Source of the DNA: Anaerolineae bacterium
GTDB lineage: Bacteria > Chloroflexota > Anaerolineae > JAAYZQ01
Length of the DNA: 8,500 nucleotides
NCBI GenBank assembly: GCA_016926595.1
Contig: JAFGOG010000247.1
Span: forward strand, 1 to 8,500
Reading direction: 5' to 3'
In this document: in pieces, positions 1 to 6,880 of the stretch
Layout of the letters: every line of letters begins with the position of its first letter
Position numbering within the stretch: position 1 is the first letter of the stretch
The notes under the pieces: model-generated
What the model saw: only the letters and a program-made list of their open reading frames with translations
What the model was told of the DNA's origin: nothing
Database searches by the model: none
Position numbers and translations under genes: made by a program

Positions 1-1452
1 CACAGCCTGAGCCTCCTGGCACAGAGCGGCTATCCCCCCGAGGTGCGCCGCTACCGGTCCGAGCCGTGGCCGGATGAGCGGGGCATCACCGGCCGGGTAG
101 CCCGCACGGGGGTCATAGCCGTGGTGTCCGACGTGGCCCACGACGCCGACTATTTCCCGGCGGCGTCTGAGACGTTATCTGAGCTGAGCGTCCCCATCAT
201 CCGCGATCACGCCGTCATCGGCGTCATCACCCTGGAAAGCGATCGCCAGGCGGCCTTTACCCCCGAGCAGATCCGGTTCGTGGAGCTTTTGGCCAGGCAC
301 GCCGCCATCGGCATGAACAACGCTCAGCTCTTCCAGCAGGTGACAGAGGCCCACGACCATCTCCAGGCCGTGCTCAACTCGACCCGCGACGCCGTGATCG
401 TCCTGGATATCACCGGCCGGGTGGTTCTGGCCAATCCCCGCGCCGGCGAGATGCTCGGCCCGGCGGCCGAGGAATGGCTGTGGCTCAATAACCCCCTCGA
501 CCTGGACCTGGTGATGGACAGCGGCCTACTCCAAAGCATGGACGTTGACGCCGGCAACCTGGCAGCCATCATCCGCCGCATCAACGACCAGCCAGACGAG
601 GCGGTCGACATGGCCTTTAGCTTTGGCGGCGACGGCCGCCGCTGCTACGTGGAGGGCGCCGCCTCACCCGTAGTCGGCGCTTCCGGCCAGGTGATCGGCC
701 GCGTGGTGGTGCTGCGTGACGTGACCCATCAGCACGAGCTGGAAGAGTTCCGCGAGGAAATGACCAGCATGCTGATCCACGACCTCCAGGGACCGCTGGC
801 CGCCGTCATCAGCAGCCTGCTGATCCTGCGCGATGATTATCAGATCGATTCCGGCGCGCCCGGCGAGCTGGTGCGCATCAGCCTGAGCAGCGGGCGCAAG
901 CTGCTGGGCCGCATCGAATCCCTGTTGCGCATCCGCCAACTGGAGGAAAAACAGGTGCGGCTCGATCTGCGGACCGTGCCCCTGCCCCAGGTGATCCAGC
1001 CGGTTGTCCAGGAGTACAGGCCCACCGCCACGGCGGCCAGGATCACCCTGGAGGTCAACCTGGTCCCCGGCCTGCCCCCGGTTGTCGTGGACGAAGAGAT
1101 CATCAGCCGCCTGTTCGGCAACCTGCTGGACAATGCGCTCAAATACACCCCAACCGGTGGGCGGATCGAGATCCGGGCCTCACTCGAGCCGGGCTCCAAA
1201 GACCCCTATCTGCTGTGCGCCGTGGCCGATAGCGGCCCAGGTATCGCCGCCGAAGCGCAGGAGGCGATCTTTGAGCGGTTCCGGCGGGGCGCCAAGCCTC
1301 AATCGGGCCGCCGTGGCGGAACGGGCATCGGCCTGACCTATTGCCGGCTGGCCGTACAGGCCCACGGGGGACGTATTTGGGTCGAGAGCCAGTTGGGCCA
1401 GGGCAGCACTTTTTACTTTACGTTGCCCGTGGATGTGAGCCAACGAGCATGA
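1..1452 (+). CDS. GAF-PAS sensor histidine kinase, 5' end missing
   Basis: This is a sensor kinase that should autophosphorylate on histidine and pass the phosphate to a response regulator. The frame is open from base 1, so the gene starts upstream; the GTG at 43 lies inside a GAF domain and is not a credible start. Counting visible residues from base 1: the tail of a GAF domain (about 1-113), a PAS domain (about 121-240, with [12 protein letters not shown] and [13 protein letters not shown]), and a HisKA helix with the phospho-acceptor His in IHDLQGPL (residue 260, codon 778-780). A HATPase_c domain follows, with N-box [15 protein letters not shown]1 box DSGPG (410-414), F-box FERFRRG and G2 box GTGIGL (440-445). 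All ATP-lid motifs look intact. There is no membrane segment in the visible part, so this portion is cytoplasmic. GAF and PAS suggest a small-molecule, redox or light input, but the ligand cannot be told. No response regulator follows; the next gene is glpK, 34 bases on. Confidence 0.93.
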   Translation, partial: HSLSLLAQSGYPPEVRRYRSEPWPDERGITGRVARTGVIAVVSDVAHDADYFPAASETLSELSVPIIRDHAVIGVITLESDRQAAFTPEQIRFVELLARHAAIGMNNAQLFQQVTEAHDHLQAVLNSTRDAVIVLDITGRVVLANPRAGEMLGPAAEEWLWLNNPLDLDLVMDSGLLQSMDVDAGNLAAIIRRINDQPDEAVDMAFSFGGDGRRCYVEGAASPVVGASGQVIGRVVVLRDVTHQHELEEFREEMTSMLIHDLQGPLAAVISSLLILRDDYQIDSGAPGELVRISLSSGRKLLGRIESLLRIRQLEEKQVRLDLRTVPLPQVIQPVVQEYRPTATAARITLEVNLVPGLPPVVVDEEIISRLFGNLLDNALKYTPTGGRIEIRASLEPGSKDPYLLCAVADSGPGIAAEAQEAIFERFRRGAKPQSGRRGGTGIGLTYCRLAVQAHGGRIWVESQLGQGSTFYFTLPVDVSQRA

Positions 1453-1486
1453 CATCTATTGCCTCCCTAACGAAAGGCGAGCCCAG

Positions 1487-2983
<1,497 letters not shown>

Positions 2984-2987
2984 GGCC

Positions 2988-2993
2988 AGGTGA
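2988..2993 (+). promoter_or_regulatory. Ribosome binding site deciding the methyltransferase start
   Basis: AGGTGA sits five bases after the glpK stop and six bases before the ATG at 3000. This favours that ATG over the in-frame ATG at 3009, which would be 15 bases away. Its closeness to the glpK stop suggests the two genes are read from one transcript. Confidence 0.6.
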
Positions 2994-2999
2994 TCCCAA

Positions 3000-3821
3000 A
3001 TGCCATCGATGAGCGAATTCGAGCGAGCCGACCAGGCGAGCTGGAACCGGCTGGCGCCGCTGCATGCCCGGTCGGCCTTTTACGACGTGCAGGGCTTTAA
3101 AGCTGGCCGGATTTCGCTGCTCCAGATCGAACGGGAGGAGCTGGGCGACGTGGCTGGCAAGAGCCTGCTACACCTGCAATGTCACTTTGGGATGGACACG
3201 CTGTCGTGGGCGCGGCTGGGTGCGCAGGTCACCGGCGTGGACTATGCAGAAAGCGCGATCGAGCTGGCGCGCGAGCTTGGCCGGGAGATTGGGCTGGATG
3301 CCAGGTTCATCTGCACGTCGATCTATGATCTGCCGGAGCAGTTGAGCGACACCTTTGACATCGTCTTTACCTCGTACGGCGTCCTGTGCTGGCTGCCGGA
3401 CCTGGCGCGGTGGGGGCAGGTGATCGCCCATTTCCTCAAGCCGGGGGGTGTCTTTTACATCGTAGACGGCCACCCCTTTGCCTGCGTCTTTTACAACGAA
3501 AAGGATGCAACCGGGCTGCGGGTGGCCTATCCCTATTTCGAGCAGGCCACGCCGGAGGCCTATCCGTGCGACGGATCGTATGCCACCGACGCCGAGCTGC
3601 ACTACACTTCCTACGAGTGGCCCCACAGCCTGAGCGAGATCGTGAACGCGCTGCTGGAGGCGGGCCTGCAGATCGAGTTCCTCCACGAGTTCCCCTATGC
3701 CGCCTACCAGTGCCTGCCCTTCATGGTGCAGGGGGCAGACGGCTGGTGGCGGCTGCCGGAAGGCGGGGAGTCGGTGCCGTTCCTCTTTTCACTCAAGGCG
3801 ATCAAGCCTGGCTCTGGCTGA
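3000..3821 (+). CDS. Class I SAM-dependent methyltransferase
   Basis: This is a 273-residue protein of the Rossmann-fold SAM methyltransferase superfamily (Methyltransf_11/25 type). The substrate cannot be read from the sequence. Motif I is an unusual but recognisable LLHLQCHFGMDTLSWARLG (about 57-74) instead of the usual DxGCGxG form. The acidic residue ending strand 2 is Asp81 in VTGVDYAE. Motif II is around DTFDIVFTSYGVLCWLPD (118-134) and motif III is FLKPGGVFYIVDGHP (145-159). The C-terminal 110 residues carry an aromatic-rich segment (EWPHSLSEI, about 206-214, and a Trp-Trp at 249-250) that is likely the substrate cap. There is no signal peptide or membrane helix, so it is presumably cytoplasmic. 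It starts 16 bases after glpK and probably shares its transcript, though a biochemical link to glycerol is not evident. Family assignment is firm; any small-molecule target would be a guess. Confidence 0.9.
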   Translation: MPSMSEFERADQASWNRLAPLHARSAFYDVQGFKAGRISLLQIEREELGDVAGKSLLHLQCHFGMDTLSWARLGAQVTGVDYAESAIELARELGREIGLDARFICTSIYDLPEQLSDTFDIVFTSYGVLCWLPDLARWGQVIAHFLKPGGVFYIVDGHPFACVFYNEKDATGLRVAYPYFEQATPEAYPCDGSYATDAELHYTSYEWPHSLSEIVNALLEAGLQIEFLHEFPYAAYQCLPFMVQGADGWWRLPEGGESVPFLFSLKAIKPGSG

Positions 3822-3852
3822 GCGGCAGCTCCACTGTCGGCAACGGAGAGCC

Positions 3853-3881
3853 TTGCGCCCCGAAGCGCTTCATGGTAAAAT
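3853..3881 (+). promoter_or_regulatory. Probable sigma-70-type extended -10 promoter
   Basis: TTGCGC (3853-3858) is followed after 17 bases by TAAAAT (3876-3881). The -10 matches TATAAT at five of six positions and is preceded by TG at 3873-3874, giving the extended form TGGTAAAAT. The -35 matches only in TTG. Transcription should begin near 3888, about 37 bases before the DUF5674 start. A perfect 10-base palindrome, GAAGCGCTTC (3862-3871), lies between the two hexamers and could be an operator or chance. Confidence 0.6.
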
Positions 3882-3910
3882 GAAATCGCAGTTCAAGATG
3901 CCAGAAGCTT

Positions 3911-3917
3911 GGGAGAA
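3911..3917 (+). promoter_or_regulatory. Ribosome binding site deciding the DUF5674 start
   Basis: GGGAGAA lies seven bases before the ATG at 3925, which begins MGILVIREP, the normal N-terminus of the family. In-frame ATGs at 3880 and 3898 are less likely: the first overlaps the predicted -10 element and the added residues do not resemble the family. Confidence 0.65.
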
Positions 3918-3924
3918 CCGCCAA

Positions 3925-4221
3925 ATGGGGATATTGGTCATCCGAGAGCCAGCCGCGCTGCCACAGATCACCGAAATGAGCGCAGAATTCGGCAGCGTGA
4001 TCAAGCTGGCCGTAGACCTGGAGCGCGAGATATTGGCTGGCGGCGGCGAGCTACACGCCGATTGCGAGCAGGCGCTACTTGATGACGGGAGCAGGCAGGA
4101 GAACGTCTGGGGCGGAGACTGGTACCCGCGCCTCCAAGAAGTCGGATTTGAGTCCCTGATCAACATCCGGCCCCGACAAGGCAACCACAGTCTGGCGTTG
4201 CAGTCGCCGGCGCTGCGATAG
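3925..4221 (+). CDS. DUF5674 family protein, C-terminus probably truncated by an in-frame TAG
   Basis: This 98-residue protein is recognised as DUF5674 from several conserved blocks. They are ILVIREP (3-9), KLAVDLEREILAGGGELHADCE (27-48), LLDDGSRQENVWGGDWYP (51-68), and the signature SLINIRPRQGN (77-87). The molecular function of the family is not known to me. There is no membrane segment or signal peptide, so it is likely soluble and cytoplasmic. The start at 3925 is supported by a good ribosome binding site and by an upstream extended -10 promoter. It appears to head a two-gene operon with the small gene at 4260. Family members I remember are about 105-115 residues and end in a helix of the form IREQIxxIVxxLLE. 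Here the frame stops at TAG just where that helix begins, and the missing helix is still encoded after the stop (4222-4260). The shortened product might fold poorly, or the codon may be misread or miscalled. Confidence 0.85.
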   Translation: MGILVIREPAALPQITEMSAEFGSVIKLAVDLEREILAGGGELHADCEQALLDDGSRQENVWGGDWYPRLQEVGFESLINIRPRQGNHSLALQSPALR

Positions 4222-4263
4222 CGATTCGAGATGATTGTGCGTCACCTGCTGGAGGAAACGTGA
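4222..4263 (+). other. In-frame continuation of DUF5674 beyond the TAG
   Basis: Directly after the TAG at 4219-4221 the same frame reads RFEMIVRHLLEET and then stops at TGA (4261-4263). This matches the expected last helix of DUF5674 proteins. With one sense codon replacing TAG (CAG, Gln, is one base away), the protein would be 112 residues, the usual family length. Its TGA would then overlap the next gene's start as GTGA at 4260-4263. The same stretch also contains the ribosome binding site of that gene (GGAGG, 4251-4255). It looks like former or conditional coding sequence rather than a true spacer. Confidence 0.65.
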
Positions 4264-4592
4264 AGGATCGCACCAAGTTCCGTGAGAGGTATCTAAGAGA
4301 CGAATGGCCACGCCAGCTCGGCAATCTGGCTTCGACATTGACCCGGCTCAGCTCCCACGCCGAGGATGAGCGGTACGATCCTATCGTCGCCGATCTATTG
4401 CGCGAAAGCGCGCTGTTGATCGAGTGGAGCGCCCCCCAGGTGCCGCCGGATCAGGCAGCAAGCCTGGCGCCGATGCAGCGCGAGCTGCTCCTGTGGCGCA
4501 AGATCTGGCCAGACGACGCTGCCCGCCCATTGCTGGCCCTGCGGGCGCGCGAAATGGCCGACTGGTTGCTGGCAGCGGCAGGGTTCCACTAG
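4260..4592 (+). CDS. Small hypothetical protein paired with DUF5674
   Basis: This 110-residue protein belongs to no named family I can cite. It starts at GTG 4260, with GGAGG at 4251-4255 four bases upstream. The sequence looks almost wholly alpha-helical, soluble and charged. Its N-terminal block FRERYLRDEWPRQLGNLAST (7-26) looks like the conserved core, followed by RLSSHAEDERYDPIVADLLRE (about 29-49), a helix LLIEWSAP (52-59), and a C-terminal helix with several Trp and Leu residues. There is no DNA-binding, nuclease or membrane motif. From memory, similar short proteins with DEW-RQLGNLAS sit beside DUF5674 genes in cyanobacteria and Chloroflexota, which would make this a conserved pair; I have not verified this. 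It lies 38 bases after the DUF5674 TAG, or overlaps by four bases if the TAG is ignored. Ten bases further on it meets the convergent ABC permease gene. A role as partner of the DUF5674 protein is inference. Confidence 0.75.
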   Translation: MKDRTKFRERYLRDEWPRQLGNLASTLTRLSSHAEDERYDPIVADLLRESALLIEWSAPQVPPDQAASLAPMQRELLLWRKIWPDDAARPLLALRAREMADWLLAAAGFH

Positions 4593-4602
4593 GCAATCTC
4601 CC

Positions 4603-5718
4603 TCAGTCCAGGCGGCGGATGACGCTGCGCAGGGCGATCGCCCCGATGGCTACGCCCAGCACGGCCAGGGCAAGCACCTGGGGCCACAGCGCTTCCCAGC
4701 CCGCCCCCTTGAGCATCACCCCGCGGACGATCGTCAGGTAGTGCTGGAGCGGCGACAGGCGCGAAACGGCCTGGAGCAGTCCGGGCAGGTTTTTGACCGG
4801 CACCAGAAAGCCCGACAGGGCGATCTCGACCATGGCCTGGATAAAGACCAACAGGATGGCCTGCTGCTGAGTGCGCGAAAAGGAGGACAGAGCCACGCCC
4901 CAGTTGGCCACCGCCGCCACGAACAGCAGCGTCAGGGCGGCCAATAGCAGCGCCGAGCCGTTCATCGGTACCTGAAACAGGACCCGGCTGATGAGCAGCA
5001 TGGCCGCAAAGTTGACCATGCCGATGGCGACGGCTGGCACCGCCTTGCCCACGGCCAGCTCGATGCGCCGCAGGGGGGTGACCATCAACTGCTCGAGTGT
5101 GCCCAGCTCCCGCTCGCGGGCCAGGCCCAGCGAGGCCACAGCCAGGGTCACCTGGTAGACGATAAAACCGAGCTGCGCCGGGATGGTAAAGTCGCGGGCG
5201 TTGAGTGTCGGGTTAAAGCGTACGTTCGACCGAAAGTCGATGAACTCCGGCGTCACCAGCCCCAGGCTCTCGGCCAGGTCGGCGGCAAAGGCGGTCGCTG
5301 CGCCGGCCGCCGTGGCCATGCTGATCGAAGCGGCGATGACGCTGGTCCCGTCAGCCACGATCTGAACCTGTTGAGGAGAACCGGCCCTGCCGGCGTTCCG
5401 GCCAAAGCCGGCCGGGATGATGACCGCCAGCCGGGCCTGCCCCGTGTCCAGCAGGCGGCGCATCTCGTCCATGTCCTCGGTGTAGAACTGGAGCCGAAGC
5501 TCTTCGGTGTTGTCCAGGTTGACGGCCAATTGGCGGCTCAACTGGCTGTGATCCAGATCGACGATGACCAACGGCTGGTCGCGGATGCCCCGGCTGGTGT
5601 TTTGGGCCAGAAGGACAAGCTGCAGCATGGGGGCCAGGAGGATGAATAAAGCCAGCAGCCGGTCGCGGCTGAACTGGATCATCTCCTTGCGAACCATGTT
5701 GGCAATGCGCAGGAGCAT
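4603..5718 (-). CDS. ABC-2 type exporter permease, second subunit
   Basis: This 371-residue membrane protein is of the ABC2_membrane_3 (YbhR/YbhS/YhhJ-like) type. It forms half of an export channel in the inner membrane; the substrate is unknown. Its architecture is a cytoplasmic amphipathic start RIANMVRKEMIQFSRDR (4-20), a first membrane helix (about 21-40), and a soluble outer-face domain (about 45-180, with VIVDLDHSQLSRQLAV). Five further helices lie in about 183-365. The family hallmark RERELGTLEQLMVTPL (201-216), the loop facing the ATPase, is present. The frame is open upstream to 6099, but that extension lies over the previous permease and is low-complexity. The ATG at 5718 matches the family start, has an AAAGGCGG-like binding site in front, and overlaps the preceding stop as TGATG. 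Translation of the two permeases is therefore coupled, which suits equal amounts for a heterodimer. The two are similar in layout and probably arose by duplication. Confidence 0.92.
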   Translation of the reverse strand: MLLRIANMVRKEMIQFSRDRLLALFILLAPMLQLVLLAQNTSRGIRDQPLVIVDLDHSQLSRQLAVNLDNTEELRLQFYTEDMDEMRRLLDTGQARLAVIIPAGFGRNAGRAGSPQQVQIVADGTSVIAASISMATAAGAATAFAADLAESLGLVTPEFIDFRSNVRFNPTLNARDFTIPAQLGFIVYQVTLAVASLGLARERELGTLEQLMVTPLRRIELAVGKAVPAVAIGMVNFAAMLLISRVLFQVPMNGSALLLAALTLLFVAAVANWGVALSSFSRTQQQAILLVFIQAMVEIALSGFLVPVKNLPGLLQAVSRLSPLQHYLTIVRGVMLKGAGWEALWPQVLALAVLGVAIGAIALRSVIRRLD

Positions 5719-6827
5719 CAGGCCGCCTTTTTCTTGAACAGGAGCAGTCCGGCCGACACCGCCCCCAGGCCCATGCCCAAGAGGATCAGCGCCGGGCGGA
5801 GAAGGTGACCCAGGCCCAGGCCTTTCAAAAAGAGGGCGCGGCTGATCTCGACCAAGTGGGTGCTGGGCAGGACAAAGGAAGGCAGCCAGGCGCCGATCGA
5901 TCCGGTTTCTATGGGCATGATCAGCCCGGCCAGGAAAAAGCTGGGCACCAGGAAGAGGAGCAGGACAATGAACAGCGCCGCCTGCTGGCTGCGGACAAAG
6001 CTGGCGACGACGACCACCGCCCCCATGCAGGCCAGGAAATAGTCGGCGGCGAGCAGGAGATAGACCGGCAGGCTGCCGCGAAACGGCACCTCGAACCACA
6101 ACACCGCGACCAGCCAGGCCAGGCAGGCGCTCACCAGGCCCATGCCGACGTAGGTCGCCAGCTTGCCGAGCAGATACTCGGCGCCCGACACCGGCGTGGC
6201 GACCAGGCCCTCAAAGGTGCCCGACTCTTTTTCGCGGGTCAGGGCCAGGGCCAGGGCGAGGGTTGGCATGAGCAGAACGATGGCCAGCAGGCCCGGCACC
6301 ATGCTGTTCAGCGATTTCAGCCCGGCGTTGTAAAAGGTTTGGGTGCGCACCTCTACCGGCTGCGCCATCAGCGAGGCGCCGCCGGCGCCGGCCACGAACC
6401 TGGCCGATTTGGCCCCTAACGAGCTGATCGCCTGGCGCCCGGCAAAGGCGTCGCTGCCGTCGATGACGGCCTGCACCTGGGCGGCCCGCCCGGCGTGGAT
6501 GGTGTCGGCAAAGCCCGGGGGGATGACCAGCCCGACGTCGACCTGGCCGGCGGCCAACAGCGGCTCGATGGCATCGTAACGGTCGACGGTGCGGGCCAGG
6601 ACGAAATCCTGGTCGTTGGTCAGGACGGCCACATAGCGCCGGGATAGGGGGCTGCGGTCCAGGTCCATGACCGCCAGGCGGAGCTGGGTAACGTCGAAGG
6701 AAAAGATGTAGGCCAGCAGAAAGAGCAGGAACGCCGGCGACACGGTGACCAGGAACAGGTTGCGCGGGTCGCGAAAGATGTGGAGCATCTCCTTGCGGAG
6801 GATGGCGGCCAACCGGCGGGGGCTCAT
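5718..6827 (-). CDS. ABC-2 type exporter permease, first subunit
   Basis: This is a 369-residue partner of the permease that follows it, with the same plan. RLAAILRKEMLHIFRDPRN (5-23) leads into membrane helix 1 (about 24-44), then an outer-face domain (about 48-172, including LAVMDLDRSPLSRRYVAVL), then about five helices (173-364). The ATPase-contacting loop is TREKESGTFEGLVATPVSGAE (197-217). The C-terminus LLLFKKKAA places a positive tail on the cytoplasmic side. The ATG at 6827 is the only usable start: the frame upstream has no ATG, GTG or TTG before a stop. No clear Shine-Dalgarno is visible. It begins 53 bases after the glucosidase stop on the same strand, so co-transcription is possible; I see no terminator or strong promoter in that gap. 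Exporters of this class normally also need an ATP-binding subunit and often a membrane-fusion protein, and neither is in the window. Confidence 0.92.
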   Translation of the reverse strand: MSPRRLAAILRKEMLHIFRDPRNLFLVTVSPAFLLFLLAYIFSFDVTQLRLAVMDLDRSPLSRRYVAVLTNDQDFVLARTVDRYDAIEPLLAAGQVDVGLVIPPGFADTIHAGRAAQVQAVIDGSDAFAGRQAISSLGAKSARFVAGAGGASLMAQPVEVRTQTFYNAGLKSLNSMVPGLLAIVLLMPTLALALALTREKESGTFEGLVATPVSGAEYLLGKLATYVGMGLVSACLAWLVAVLWFEVPFRGSLPVYLLLAADYFLACMGAVVVVASFVRSQQAALFIVLLLFLVPSFFLAGLIMPIETGSIGAWLPSFVLPSTHLVEISRALFLKGLGLGHLLRPALILLGMGLGAVSAGLLLFKKKAA

Positions 6828-6880
6828 CGTGAAATCACAAACGACACCACGGGCGCCAGGATGTCATACTGAGGGTAGCG

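Noticed and set aside
3810..3852. Possible terminator hairpin after the methyltransferase (GGCTCT paired with AGAGCC)
   Set aside because: Only six base pairs with a 31-base loop and no T-run; not a credible intrinsic terminator.
3697..3924. Upstream extension of the DUF5674 gene to 3697, or to the ATG at 3880
   Set aside because: The extension overlaps the methyltransferase and the predicted promoter, is Arg/Ser/Cys-rich, and is absent from the family. The ATG at 3880 overlaps the -10 element.
4231..4263. A 10-codon leader peptide (MIVRHLLEET) overlapping the GTG of the small gene
   Set aside because: It has no binding site of its own and is better explained as the in-frame tail of the DUF5674 gene after the TAG.
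4593..4602. Bidirectional terminator between the convergent genes
   Set aside because: The gap is only ten bases and no inverted repeat is visible there or in the flanking gene ends.
5719..6099. N-terminal extension of the second permease to an upstream start at 6099
   Set aside because: The added residues overlap the first permease, look like out-of-frame Arg/Pro/Gly-rich sequence, and contain no family feature; the ATG at 5718 fits the family start and the TGATG overlap.
6240..6264. Short tandem repeat of AGGGCC-like hexamers
   Set aside because: About three copies, coding for an alternating Leu-Ala run in a membrane helix of the permease; ordinary codon repetition.
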